A DNA stretch of 64,000 nucleotides. It comes from Neoscytalidium dimidiatum. Taxonomy: Eukaryota > Ascomycota > Dothideomycetes > Botryosphaeriales > Botryosphaeriaceae. Both the position numbers and the translations under genes were made by a program. The notes under the pieces were generated by a model. That model saw nothing but the letters and a program-made list of their open reading frames with translations, did not search any database and was not told where the DNA came from. Shown here piece after piece: positions 23,601-34,850 of this stretch (its first letter is position 1; every line of letters begins with the position of its first letter). Where the stretch lies: contig CM074699.1 in assembly GCA_037367355.1 (NCBI GenBank), positions 1,054,001-1,118,000 on the forward strand, written 5' to 3'.

Positions 23601-24980
23601 CTTTGTGGCGCCCGAAAACACCATGGAATCGGCATCGTGACCAGGCTGTGGCGTGCGGTGAAAGGCCAGCTTTGCGGTGCAACCTCGGCACGGCGCTACG
23701 ATCAAGGGAACGTGCGGGCGCAGGGAGCTTGAGCACACTTGGCGCGGTTGCGGCCGTTGATGTGGCGCAGCGAGTTGTCGAGTCGCCGGGTCGCTGGCAC
23801 GCTGGAGATGGTGTTCGCGGAGGGATGGGTGAGGTTGAGGCGACGCGCGCAGACGTCTCCACTATCAGGAGACGCGATCTCGCGGGCGAGACCGAATCTC
23901 GCTCCCACTGCCGGCTGGGGTAGGCGTTGGTCCTGGCCTTGGTCCCACAATCTCGGGGCTATGTGGGGAGAGCGAGGGAAAAAAAAAAAAAGTGGTCTTC
24001 CCCATGGAGAACGCCATGCTCTCACAAACACGCCGCATGTTCTCGCACAAAGGAACATGCCGAGCTCTCAGTCGATCGCTTTGTGCGCCCCCCGTGCGCC
24101 GTCTCATGGCACCGTTACCCTCTCTCTACTCGACACGCGTGCGAGTGTGCGGGAGCCGGGAGCCGTGAGCTGTAAAGCGTCGTCCGACCAGCACAGGCGC
24201 CCGCGCTCAAGCCCAAGGCTTCTCTGGATGCCCTTCTGCAGCACGGCTATCGGGCACATCGCTGAAGGATCCAGCGCTGCATCTACAGAGCAGCACAGCT
24301 GGCGTGGTTCTTCATGGGCTGCGTCTCGCCTGACGCGGAAGGTGGCACGTTTCTCTGATGGGGCCAAGCAGCGGCTGGCAGCTTTGCACTCGGCTTGCCC
24401 GACCTCTGGCTGGAGCGTGGCGCTCGGCGGCTTCGAGAGAAAAAGGAAATCTGCACCGGCATGCCTCTCGTAGCTTGCCCGAACCGGCGCAGGCAGCCGG
24501 CCCGCTGCAGCAAGGCCGATGCCGCCATTGGCTCTCTCCGCGTTCTAGACGACTGAAAAAACGCCCTCTGGGGGCCCTGGTATCTCCACACGCCCAGCTG
24601 GGGCCCCAGGAGACCGGCCAACGCGCGACACCGTCCCAGCTGCCGGCATGTAGAAGGAAGAGAGGCTGATTCCGGACCCAGGCCGCCGCATGTTGCCGCG
24701 CGGACGCACCATCTCATGGCTAGCTAAGCATTTTCTGGTGAAAGGATGAAGCACCTACCACCGACGTCTGCCCATCCAGCCGCGCCTCGTTTTCCATTGA
24801 CACGCCCCAGGCATAGTGCCGCACGTATATTAACTGCAGAACCTGCCTCTGTTGTCGTTCTTCCTTTCCTTCCCTCCCTACCAGCCTTTCTCTCCACAAC
24901 CATCTCTCCGCAGGATCTTGGCAACAGGAAGATCCACATAGCATCATACACCTTCCGCGCCAGGTTACGAGCCAACCAAA
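20636..24980. other. Long intergenic region upstream of the hexose transporter
   Basis: About 4.3 kb contains no frame with a recognisable domain. It includes T and A runs (near 20840-20858, 22176-22190 and 23979-23991). The right-hand kilobase is likely the promoter of the sugar transporter and contains several CreA-like SYGGRG words. The length is notable and could accommodate a non-coding transcript or a small unrecognised gene. Confidence 0.5.
24568..24609. promoter_or_regulatory. Cluster of CreA/Mig1-type sites in the hexose-transporter promoter
   Basis: CTGGGG occurs at 24568-24573. A 12-base perfect palindrome, CTGGGGCCCCAG, follows at 24598-24609 and places two SYGGRG sites back to back on opposite strands. 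They lie about 370-410 bases before the transporter ATG. CreA is the carbon-catabolite repressor of filamentous ascomycetes and favours paired sites. The role here is an inference. Confidence 0.4.
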
Positions 24981-26748
24981 ATGAGTCGCGGCCAGGGAGA
25001 GATCTCCGCCCGCGTGGAGGCTCCCGTTACCGTAAAGGCATACCTGCTTTGCGTATTTGCCGCCTTTGGTGGTGAGTTTTGGACTTTGAGCCCCTACCCT
25101 TCACCACCATTGGCTAACAACAACATACAGGTATCCTCTTCGGCTATGATTCAGGTTACATCTCCGGTGTTCTTGGAATGAACTACTTCAAGCGCGAGTT
25201 TGGCCATCCTGGATCCACTGACACCGACAACGCATTCGAGGGATACTTGTATCACACTTGGGAGAAGTCTCTCATCACTTCTATCCTCTCTGCCGGTACT
25301 TTCTTTGGTGCTCTCTTCGCTGGCTCTCTTGCGGACTGGATTGGTCGTCGCTCAACTGTCGTCGCCGGATGTGGTGTCTTCATGGTGGGAGTTATTCTCC
25401 AGGTTGCCTCTACTTCCGTTGGTCTTCTCGTTGCTGGTCGTCTCATCGCTGGTATTGGTGTCGGTTTCGTGTCCGCCGTCATCATTCTATACATGTCCGA
25501 GATTGCCCCCAAGGCTGTCCGTGGCGCTATTGTCTCCGGCTACCAGTTCGCCATCACCATCGGTCTGCTCCTCGCTTCCTGCGTTGACCAGGCCACCAAG
25601 GGCCGCATGGACTCTGGCTCTTACCGCATCCCCATCTCCATCCAATTCGCCTGGGCTATCATCCTCGGCGGTGGTCTTCTCATGCTGCCCGAGTCTCCTC
25701 GGTACTACGTCAAGGATGATAAGCTTGAGAAGGCTGCTCACGCGCTGTCGAGGATCCGTGGTCAGCCCGTCGATTCCGAATACATCCAGTCTGAGCTTGC
25801 TGAACTTGTCGCCAACTTCCGTCATGAGCGCGAGAACATGCAGTCTGGTTGGTTGGACTGCTTCAGGGGTGGCTGGGCTCCTTCTGGCAACCTCCGTCGT
25901 GTCATGCTCGGTATCTTCCTCCAAATGTTCCAGCAGCTTACCGGCGTCAACTTCATCGTAAGCATCAATCTCTTCTGGCTAAGATTCAAAGCTAATATCC
26001 ATGTAGTTCTATTACGGTACCACCTTCTTCCAGCAGGTTGGCCTGAAGAACGCCTTCATCATCTCTGTCATCACCAACGTCGTCAACGTCTGCACCACCC
26101 CGCTCTCTTTCTGGGCTATTGAGCGTCTTGGCCGCCGTCCTCTCCTCATTGGTGGCGCCATCGGCATGTTGGTCTGCGAGTTCATCGTCGCCATCGTGGG
26201 TGTTGCCGCTCCGGACAGCAACGCCCAGGGTATCTGCCTGATCGTTTTCGTCTGCATCTACATCTTCTTCTTTGCCACCACCTGGGGCCCCGCGGCCTGG
26301 GTCGTCATCGGCGAGGTCTATCCTCTGCCCATCCGTGCCAAGGGCGTCGCCCTCTCCACCGCCTCCAACGTAAGTGCTCGCACCATCTCCGTATGCCTCC
26401 CAATCCCACCAGCTAACACGGGCGCGTACACAGTGGCTCTGGAACTTCGTCCTCGGCTATGTCACCCCGTACATGGTCGATTCCAACGAGGGCAACCTCG
26501 GCGTCAAGGTCTTCTTCGTCTGGGGCAGCACCTGCACGCTCTGCGCCCTGTTCGCCTACTTCATGGTCCCTGAGACCAAGGGCCTGTCCCTTGAGCAGGT
26601 CGACCGCATGCTCGAGGAGACTACCCCCCACACCTCGGCCAAGTGGGTCCCGCACGACACCTTCGCCGACGACGCCACCCGCGCCGACATTGCGAAGGCT
26701 ACCGGCGCCCACACCGTCTACGAGAGCGTCGAGCCCAAGACTGCTTGA
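24981..26748 (+). CDS. Hexose (glucose) transporter, MFS sugar porter
   Basis: The gene has four exons: 24981-25071, 25131-25957, 26007-26369 and 26434-26748. All junctions are in phase, giving 531 residues. The sugar-porter signatures are present: GILFGYDSGYISGVLG in the first helix, LADWIGRRSTV between helices 2 and 3, GVGFVSAVIILYMSEIAPK, PESPRYYV, the substrate-binding QQLTGVNF motif in helix 7, ERLGRRPLL and PETKGLSLEQVD. Twelve membrane helices are expected at the plasma membrane. The short cytosolic tail argues against an Rgt2/Snf3-type sensor, which has a long one. Codon usage is strongly C-ending, as in highly expressed fungal genes. CreA-like sites upstream suggest glucose control. 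The exact substrate is uncertain. Confidence 0.92.
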
Positions 26749-28295
26749 GCGTGATCCAAAGAGGGTGCTGTGTAGGCAAATCTCTTATTCCAGTTCTTTT
26801 GTGTCTTACCGGTGGGAAATGATATCCAAAGGCCGTTTGGACGGCGAACCGTACTGTGGGATGGGGTATAACGTACAAGTGTCATGGTTGTAATGCTAGA
26901 TGATAAGATGCCTTTTCTTTTTGTCAAATTTTCACGCGAGAGATTTGGTCTCCAGATGGATCCGAGAGCAGTGAATGAACCTAACGATTGGCGAAATCTC
27001 CTCTCTCCTACCTTTTTGTCTCTGCTCCGCCAGATCTATCTCGCTACGTGCTGGCACTTGCAACTTCTCCGCGCAAGCATACTCCATGAGAAGCTGAGAC
27101 TTTCGATATCCGCCCGCCTGTGGACACTCCCAGCCGTGTCTTGCAAAGCAAACTCGTGGCTTCGGTACAAAGGCCGTAGTAGATGGTACTTCGATTCGTA
27201 TGACTAGGCTACTAACAAGGACAAACACAGTTCATAGGCAGATGAAGCAGTCGTCCAGACCCTCAACGTCGCGTAAGGTGACCAACATCCCTCATCCGAA
27301 CGACTGCTCCGTCTGCCCCCGGCAAGCTATGTCACGGCTCGCAGCGACATCTCTTCTGCAACCTGCTGCGGATGTTCTGCGGCGGTTCATTTGCAGCCAG
27401 CAAGGCATGAGGTTTCTCACTTACCCCCGGACGCCAAGGTCAAGCCCCCTTCCAGCCCGCGGAGCACGGATGCACTTCCTTCCTCCAGGGAGTTTCCCCC
27501 AGACGCCACGAAAGCCTATCTCGTGTCGTGCATTCCTCCATGGCGCTCTGCGCGCGCGGCTGAGGGATCGGCATAAGCGAGGATGACAGCCCTATGGATC
27601 GGGATTGGCCTGTTGTCGGGACGTTGAGGTATTAAGACTTTCGAGGCTGAGAGGGTAAGTCAGGGAATGGGGGAGGAATGGGAAGGAGCATATGGTGGTC
27701 ATTCATCTGCTTGACCTTTGTTTTTTTTTTTTTTTTTTTCTCGGTAGGATTGGGCTTGTCTGAGGTGATGTGTCGATTCTAGGCGTCGTGAGGGATCGGG
27801 TGGTGCGAGGCGCCCGGCTTATGGAACCTCGTCTCGAGATGGACGTAAGCTACATGCAGGATCCTACCTGGACGCTGGAAATGGAACGGCCGGCGAGGAG
27901 CAGCATGTATGTTATTGAAGCAGTCATCTCGGTGTCAAACTTTCATAGGATAGATAATCCTTGTGTCCCTGCTTTAGTACCCATGAGACTGGCCTTCTTG
28001 TTGCAACACTTTCAAGCCTTGTCTATGTGGGGTCATGGGGATCGCATATTGGAAAGGAAAGAAAGCCCGTGAACCTGTCAAGCTCGAATTAAACAATCAA
28101 CATGTATTGCTTAGCACCCATTTCCCTCCGTCCCATCTACCAGTTCCTCTCTTTTGATGCCACACCATGTCATTACCGCATGAACAACAAGCCGTCATCC
28201 AATCATCATGTCATTGAAACCATGATCCACCGCAATTCTGCCCATCGACCGCCCCTGCCATCCCCCATCTACTTACCAGCGCCACCTCAGCCCCA
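26749..28295. other. Convergent intergenic region, no gene seen
   Basis: About 1.5 kb lies between the stops of the hexose transporter and the phosphatase-like gene. It contains a 19-base T run at 27721-27739. The short frames have no domain similarity that I recognise. Confidence 0.6.
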
Positions 28296-29663
28296 TCAAG
28301 CAAAGCTCCTCGCCACAGCACCCGCGCCCCACGCGCCCAGCACCATCGCAACCAGCACCGCATTGCCCTCCCACGTCAACGCCAAATACGCCAACACGCC
28401 TACAACGACCTCCCTCCGCCTCGCCGCCGCGCGTCTCGTCCGCCACTGCGGGTCGATCGGGAACGGCGGCTTGCAGCGCACGTCGTCCGCATCGCGCGGC
28501 GGGGCCAGCGGCGCGTCGGTCGACAGCGCGAGGGCGAGGGCGACGGGCTGGTGGTCGGAGGACGGGAGCAGCGGGAGGGAGGTGTACCGGAGGGGGTTGA
28601 AGGTGAACCTGGCCGAAGGCTGCGGCTGCGGGGGCGGCACGAAGAGGATGCGGTCGCACCAGCTGGGCCAGCGGTGCTTGGCCCAGGCCCAGGTCTGGTT
28701 GGGGGAAGGGGGAGGAGGGTTGGTGGTCGGGTCCGGCCGGTGGTGCGTGCTGTACTTGTAGGTCGGCGGGAAGGTGATGGGGAGCTCGGCGAAGCCTTGC
28801 AGGATGCGGCCGGCGGCGCGTTCGCGGTTGAGCTGGTCGGTGGTGAGGAGTTGGGTGTAGTGGTGCGGGGAGGTGGTGGGGTGGTGCGGCTGGGGGAAGG
28901 TTTTGTGGTCGGACGGGGAGGGACCGGCATCATGGGTTCGGAAGTTGAGGTCGCCGGCGAAGAAGATGTGCGAGGTGGGCGTGTAGAGGCCGTGCAGGGC
29001 GGAGGCTGGTCCGGAGGCGTAGGATGGGGATATGAGCGGTTCTTGTTCGCCCGGGCCGGCGTCTTCTCTTGTTGCGGATTCGATCGCCCTGGCGCCTGCA
29101 GTTTGGGACGCAGCGTGGTCTACGGCGGGCTCAAACACGAGGTTCCGGACGATGTTCTCCCAGTCTTCGATACGTCTTTTGACGTCGTCTTCCATTGGCG
29201 CGAGATGGGCGGCCACGAACGTCATTTCCGTCTCTTCGTCGCTGTCCGCATGAGTAGCGAGGCCTAGACGGACTCCCACGGCGCCCTTGTTGCCCATCTC
29301 CATGAAGCCGACGCCGACGCCTGCGGTCTGAATCCATCTGATGCGGTCCGCGATGTCGGGCTTGGCAAAGACCATGATGGCTGTCATGCCCACATGACGA
29401 TGGATGCTGAGGCGGTAGGCATCCTCATCGTCAGCATGCTTACGAGCGGCAAGTCGGACGCTCTCGGTGATGCGGTCAAAGTAAGGCGTCAGATACGAGC
29501 CACCCAGGAAAGCGTTCGCGATGGGCGAAACCTCCTGCAAGCTGCAGACGATGACATCAGGTAGAAGAGAGCTGTTCGGCAAGCCGTCCAACAGCGTTTG
29601 GCCGAGCAGGGCCGGATCGACAAGGGTCCTCGCTAGGTTGAAGGAGACCAGATACAGCAGCAT
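28296..29663 (-). CDS. Inositol-polyphosphate 5-phosphatase-like protein with a C-terminal membrane anchor
   Basis: This is a single exon of 455 residues. The endonuclease/exonuclease/phosphatase fold is evident. FNLA comes at the start, CSLQEVSP with the metal-binding glutamate near residue 44, and MGNKGAVGVRL, typical of 5-phosphatases. VAAHLAPMEDD, AGDLNFR near residue 237, WCDRILF near 336 and SSDHQPVAL near 368 complete the active site. The last ~50 residues are a basic cluster (RRAAARRRE) followed by a ~30-residue hydrophobic stretch, so the enzyme is probably tail-anchored in an internal membrane. The expected reaction is removal of the 5-phosphate from phosphoinositides. The substrate cannot be told. 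The codons are GC-rich. The gene is divergent from the arabinitol-dehydrogenase-like gene. Confidence 0.85.
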   Translation of the reverse strand: MLLYLVSFNLARTLVDPALLGQTLLDGLPNSSLLPDVIVCSLQEVSPIANAFLGGSYLTPYFDRITESVRLAARKHADDEDAYRLSIHRHVGMTAIMVFAKPDIADRIRWIQTAGVGVGFMEMGNKGAVGVRLGLATHADSDEETEMTFVAAHLAPMEDDVKRRIEDWENIVRNLVFEPAVDHAASQTAGARAIESATREDAGPGEQEPLISPSYASGPASALHGLYTPTSHIFFAGDLNFRTHDAGPSPSDHKTFPQPHHPTTSPHHYTQLLTTDQLNRERAAGRILQGFAELPITFPPTYKYSTHHRPDPTTNPPPPSPNQTWAWAKHRWPSWCDRILFVPPPQPQPSARFTFNPLRYTSLPLLPSSDHQPVALALALSTDAPLAPPRDADDVRCKPPFPIDPQWRTRRAAARRREVVVGVLAYLALTWEGNAVLVAMVLGAWGAGAVARSFA

Positions 29664-30170
29664 AATTTTTTTCCTCCCTCTGGGCGGCCGGTGTCGCGAG
29701 ATGCGTCAGGGTGGATCGTTGGTGACAAGCGGCCGCCAGGGTCGCGAAAGGCGTCAGGGTGGATCGTAGGAGGAGGGAGTGTGTGGACCTTGTCGTAAGG
29801 ATCAGCAGAAGGGCTGTGGCGCTAGCCCCCAATAGGGCAGAAAAAGATGTGGCCAGGCCGTTCATTTGTCTGCCGGTGCGTCCGGGGCAGACACTTTCTT
29901 GGCCCAAGCTCCATCGCGTACCCCCAGTATTCACGTCACTCGCCGCGCCGTGCTTTGCACATGTGCCAGCTCAAAAACCTCCTTCGTCTGAATCCTCGCC
30001 GGTCTCGGTCGCACACCTACCCACCTCACCGCTGCTCCCTTACAAAACCATCTCTCTCGCGCACGCCTCACTTTCTCCTGCCCTCAATTTCCCTTCTCAA
30101 CCCTCTTCCTCAGCTTTGTGGTCGCCGCCCAACTCAGCTACCCAAGCTCTTCGTACCCAAGCGTCTCACG
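29664..30170. promoter_or_regulatory. Divergent promoter region
   Basis: These 507 bases separate the divergent starts of the phosphatase-like and SDR genes. They hold the tandem duplication on the left and a C/T-rich leader before 30171 on the right. No other gene is seen. Confidence 0.5.
29684..29767. repeat. Imperfect tandem duplication of about 46-48 bases
   Basis: Two copies begin with GCGGCCG (29684 and 29729). Both contain GTCGCGA, and both end in an identical 17-base word, GCGTCAGGGTGGATCGT (29703 and 29751). A 3-base length difference separates the copies. The duplication lies 21 bases upstream of the phosphatase-like start codon, in its leader or promoter. Confidence 0.75.
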
Positions 30171-31953
30171 ATGCTGCGACCACAACTCCTTTCCCGCGCC
30201 GCCCGCCACGCCTCTCCTCTCTTCTCCCAGCATGCTGCTCGCCCGGCTGCTGCCCATATTCGTCCGCTGTCGTTGACTGCCCAGCGCTTCGACAAGGCAA
30301 AGGACGACCACGACGCCGCGACCACGGCCGCTGCCCCCGGCGAGTCTGGTGACCATGAGGGCAAGTTCGCTCGCACTGACGAGAGCGTCCAATGGGAGTA
30401 CCCCGGCGAGGAGAACCTGCCGTCCTCGCGCCCTGCCCAGGGACGCGCTGGTTGGCACTTCAAGCGCACTCTTGCTAGCTTTTCGCTCGAGGGCCGCACC
30501 GGAGTCGTCACCGGCGGCGCTCGTGGTTTGGGCCTCGTCATGGCTCAGGCTCTTGTCAACAGCGGCGCCAACGTTGCCATTGTCGACATGCACAGTAAGT
30601 TGCGCCAATGGCTCGATTTTACAATTCTGTTGTAGCTTACAATTGTGTAGAGGAGGAGGCGGAGAAGTCTGCGCAGGGTCTGATGGACACGTTCCGCAAG
30701 GAAAACCACCACACCGACGTGTAAGTTTCGTATCTGTTCTACGTGGTTCTGCGACAGCGCATATACCTTTTTGGGGCGGTCGCTGGGCGTTCTGGGCGGT
30801 TACGGAGCGCCAGGGCCCCTAATCCGTGCCGCTTCCGCACCTTGTCACTCAGCCTCGTGATTGACATTTGGGCACCTTCAACCCGCCACCGTGTGCTGAT
30901 GTTTCACCGGTGTACAGTGTTCCCAAGGTGACGGCTCACTACGCCGACGTCTCCAACCCCACATCCGTCAACGAGTCGATCGCCGAAATCCTGGTACGCA
31001 TCTCTCCCGATTCCCCGTCACCCTAGCCCCACAAACAAGCGCATCTGCCCGCAGAATTGCAGCGCATCGCATGCCGATTCGAGGCAATGGTTGTGCGTGG
31101 AGCATCATCAGACCTCAGCCCATGCAGGACAGATCATTGCTTCAGGATCCGCGTGACGTAACGCTACTTTTTGCCGGAGCCTCCGACATGCATCTTAGCG
31201 AGCTCGGATTGTGCAGTGGCGTTTAACATGGTCTGGTACGAGCCATTGCCAGACCACAATTCGAGCAGCAAGCTGTCGGGTAGTGCAGATCTTGGGCGCA
31301 GATTGCCTTACCGCTTCCACATTCACACTGGCAAGGGCGCTATTAGTGACGAGTTGGTTACAGGCTGAGCATGGCAAGATCGACAACCTTGTCACGTCTG
31401 CGGGCTTCACAGAGAACTTCGATGCTATCAACTATCCTTACGATCGCATGCAGAAGCTCTGGGGTGTGAATGTCGATGGAACTTACCTCTTCTCCGTTGC
31501 TGTCGCGAAGCACCTCATGGAGCGGAAGTCTCCGGGGTCAATCGTCATGATTGGCTCCATGTCTGGTGCCATTGTCAACGTTCCTCAGCCCCAGGCACCG
31601 TACAACGCTGCCAAGGCGGCTGTGCGTCACTTGGCTGCCAGTTTGGCCGTCGAGTGGGCTCACGCCGGAATCCGTGTCAACTGCATCAGCCCCGGCTACA
31701 TGTTGACTGCGCTGTAAGTGCCCTTTTATCCTTCCAGTGAAGAGCAGCTGCGATTTCTAACAGCCATCCTAGCACTAAGAAGATCCTCGATGAGAACCCC
31801 GACCTGAAGAACAAGTGGACTTCCTTGATTCCTCAGGGTAAGATGGGCCAGCCCGAGGACCTGATGGGTGCCGTTACTTTCCTCTCCTCCGACGCTTCGA
31901 ACTACGTCACCGGTGCCGACCTTCGCGTCGACGGCGGCTACACCGTCACATAA
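30171..31953 (+). CDS. D-arabinitol 2-dehydrogenase-like short-chain dehydrogenase, probably mitochondrial
   Basis: The gene has five exons: 30171-30594, 30651-30720, 30918-30993, 31364-31713 and 31773-31953. All are in phase, giving 366 residues. The cofactor motif [10 protein letters not shown] follows [15 protein letters not shown] holds the NAG-type position, GSMSGAIVN carries the catalytic serine, and [11 protein letters not shown] carries the Tyr-x-x-x-Lys pair. [20 protein letters not shown] closes the fold. The first ~45 residues ([12 protein letters not shown] and so on) are basic and hydroxylated, as in a mitochondrial presequence, followed by a ~55-residue acidic linker. The closest family I know is the fungal D-arabinitol 2-dehydrogenase group, which oxidises arabinitol to ribulose with NAD. 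Introns 2 and 3 (197 and 370 bases) are much longer than the others in this window. Confidence 0.88.
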
Positions 31954-33208
31954 GCGACAAATTGCTCGAAAGATACCATAAGGGATCGCAATAAAAAGAT
32001 GGATACTTTCTTACAAGGATCACAAAGGTAGATCAAGACCTGGCAGGATTCTCGCGGGTCCGAACGTGTCGCGTCGGAGCCCCGTTTTAACCTGTAATTA
32101 TAGATGGGATTACGAGTCTTTCCTGCTGAGAGGAATAGCGGGAGTATATGGCGGAAGGATGAGCGGGAACAGTCGATGTTCGGAATCGAGGTTATGGCTC
32201 TGCTTTAATGCAATACTATATCGAGGCCTTGAAGTGTCCCATGTTCATTGCTGGACCCTGATTTACTTCTACCTTCCGTGAACGGTTAAATGCATCAACT
32301 TGTAGATGCAGGTACGCGAGATCTTGGTAGAGGTCTTTTGCAAGGATGGTGGCGCCATCCATGGTTAGTCGCGAGAGGGTGCATGGTCATACGGTTCATG
32401 TGCCGAATGCCGCGGTTGGTAGGTGCGGTAGTTGGCCGTTTTCCAGAAGTCCAGGACGAAGCTCGTCCGGAATCGTCTTCCCGGTCTTCGCCGAGGGCGG
32501 TCCACATGCGCTAGGCCAGCCATCCCTGGTCGATTTTTTAACGTCGGCAGTTGATGATCTGCTCGGAGGATTACCTCATTGGGTGGGTTTCTTGTCTGAG
32601 GAACTGTGATCTATGGGTGGCTGGTTGGATCGGTGTGGACGCTTGGTAGAGCTTGGTGGAAGGTCTGAGTGTCAAGCCCGGGTAAAATAGCGGATGAAGT
32701 CGTTCACGGTAGGTGGCAGAGAAGGTATTACCCTCCAAACCACAATACAATTTGCATGGGCGGTTGAAGCAGTCATGCGGACGTAGACGTCACCCACCTG
32801 GTACAACATTTACGTCCGGACGACTGTTCATTTGCCCATAAACTTTGATTTGAGAATGCTCATGAGTGGGCTCGTGATGCAAACTGAAGTGGACGACGAA
32901 GTAGATGGGCGGTTGTCCACTCGCGTACGATGCGCCGGACATGCTGGTAAACGTGACGACTACTGCAAGATGGTACGAAGTTGATACAGCAGATGTTGAA
33001 AAGCGATTTGTAATGTCGAGAATTTGCTTCAGTGGTGCAGGCCTTTACCATCCGCAGTCACCAGGGACCGGGAAATGTTGAAAACTGAGTGGAATGGGTG
33101 ATGATAACACAGAATCCCAGAACTTCATATCGGAGAAAGTAAAATTACAACACAGTCAATCTACATGACTAGCTCATGAGGTCCATCTTCCTGCTTTCCG
33201 AGTTTGAC
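31954..33208. other. Convergent intergenic region, no gene seen
   Basis: About 1.25 kb lies between two convergent stops. Composition is balanced and the short frames carry no recognisable domain. Confidence 0.6.
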
Positions 33209-34163
33209 TTATTCATCATACGGCCCACCCTCCAGCTTGACCAACCCGGCTTTCTCATTCTCCTTTTGACTCTTCCTCGACCACTCAGGTGCCACATCGA
33301 TTCCATCCTCCTCCTCTTGATCACCTTCCTCCTTGGTTTGATGCACCGTCCGCGGATCGTGCTCCGCTGGCGCATACACGGTAATTAGCTCAAGCGGCTC
33401 ATTCCCCTTGTTCAAGAATTGGTGGTGCGTGCCAGCCGGCACGACAACGACGTCACCAGCTTTGATAGGCTGCTCCTTCCCGCCGACCTGCGCGAGTCCC
33501 GTGCCGTGCGTGAAGAGGAGCGTCTGGTCGACCGAATGAACCTCCTCGCCAATATCGCCATTGACGGGAATCTCCATGGCGACGAGTTGACTGCATCGCA
33601 TCAGCCACGCGCACGAACCTTTTGGGAAAAAAATGCATACGAACTCACCTGTAGAGACCGGTGTGCAGCACTTTGCGGAACACGCCGAACCGTCGCTGCT
33701 CGCTCAGCAGGTTCTCGAACACCCGCATCTGGTGCTTCGGCGGCTTGTTCTCGACGCCTTCCTGCTTACCCATCTTGGCCGGACTGGTGGCGAAGCCTCG
33801 GACGGGGGACCTGGTTCTGGGCGTTCCGACGGGCGTGCCGATTGGTGAGTTTTCCTTCGAGGTCGGGCGCGAGCCGTTGGGCGAGAGGGAGATGGCGCGG
33901 GACGTGTTGACCCAAGATGCCTTTTTGGAGAGAATGGAGGCTGGCGAGCGGGCGGCACTGCGGTACGCGGTATGCGAGGCGATTTTGAGCATGTGCGGGT
34001 TTCCCGGAATGTGCTCTTCCGGGAGGTATTCGTGCTCGATTGATGGTGCGTGATCTGAATTATTTATATGCGCGGACTGATGCGTCTCTGCCGATGAGGA
34101 ATTCGAATTGGTGTGGCCTGAGAGAAGATTTGTAGTAGTCGTACTGGGCCGTGGTGATGACAT
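33209..34163 (-). CDS. Cupin-domain (RmlC-like) protein
   Basis: There are two exons, 34163-33649 and 33590-33209, with a 58-base intron in phase 2. The product is 298 residues. The N-terminal ~135 residues are serine-, threonine- and proline-rich with GTPVGTPRTRSPV, probably disordered and phosphorylatable. The cupin follows: FGVFRKVLHTGLYSQLV, then a first half-motif around GDIGEEVHSVDQ, and the second half with GDVVVVPAGTHHQFLNKG. The metal-ligand Glu and His residues are plausible. A charged tail with EEGDQEEEDGIDVAPEW ends the protein. The domain is found alone in many ascomycetes without an assigned reaction. The start at 34163 is the only good ATG, since the frame upstream lacks one. 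Confidence 0.85.
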
Positions 34164-34850
34164 GATTTCCGCGTTCTGGAAGATGTATGATAAATGACTG
34201 CTAGACGGATGTGATGACGTCAAGGGCAGGGGTCGACGTTGGGTAGTTCGGTGTTGGTGTGGGGTACAGCATGGAATTTAGATTCGAGAGCGGTCTACGC
34301 AGGGATGCGGGTTGCTTTGGTAAGATGCTTAGACGCAAGGCTGGACGTTGTGATGGCAGGGGAAAATAGTAAGCAATGTCCTGAGAGAGATGGGAGAGTA
34401 GACTAATATACATTTGTGCGTTCGGCCACCATCCCGGTACTTCTTCGCAAAGCCAAGTCTAGGTAGCAAGAGCAGAGCTTAGTGGTTTTTAGCCAAGAGA
34501 AAGTTTGCTTGTCCTCCGCGTCATCAGCCGCAATGAAGGCCGCAGCTGGGGTTGCAGATATCACCTCACCCTCCGCATACCTCTCCTGACACGGGGCAAC
34601 GGTATCGCTCCACCATGACATCCGTAGTTATCCATGAAAAAGAAATCAAATACTTGCCCAATGCCTTCCAAAAACACGCCTCTAAAGCAAAAAAAAAAAA
34701 AAAAAGGCTCTACAATGGCGTGCAGTTAGCCTCCAGTGAGAGTAGCGTGTGAAAAATTTGTTTTCGCCGCCTCAAATTTGCAGCTTTTGTCATCCCGGCT
34801 CGGCCCGTACGCAGGCGTCTTCGAGCCTACCCAATTAGGAAAGTTCCCTT
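34164..34850. other. Intergenic region between the cupin and MDL-type ABC genes
   Basis: These 687 bases contain the cupin promoter (left) and the probable 3' UTR of the ABC gene (right). A 17-base A run lies at 34689-34705. No coding sequence is recognised. Confidence 0.6.
34215..34222. promoter_or_regulatory. CRE/ATF palindrome upstream of the cupin gene
   Basis: A perfect TGACGTCA lies 52 bases before the cupin start codon on the coding (minus) side. It is the consensus site for bZIP factors of the Atf1/CREB type, which act in stress responses of ascomycetes. Function is inferred. Confidence 0.4.
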
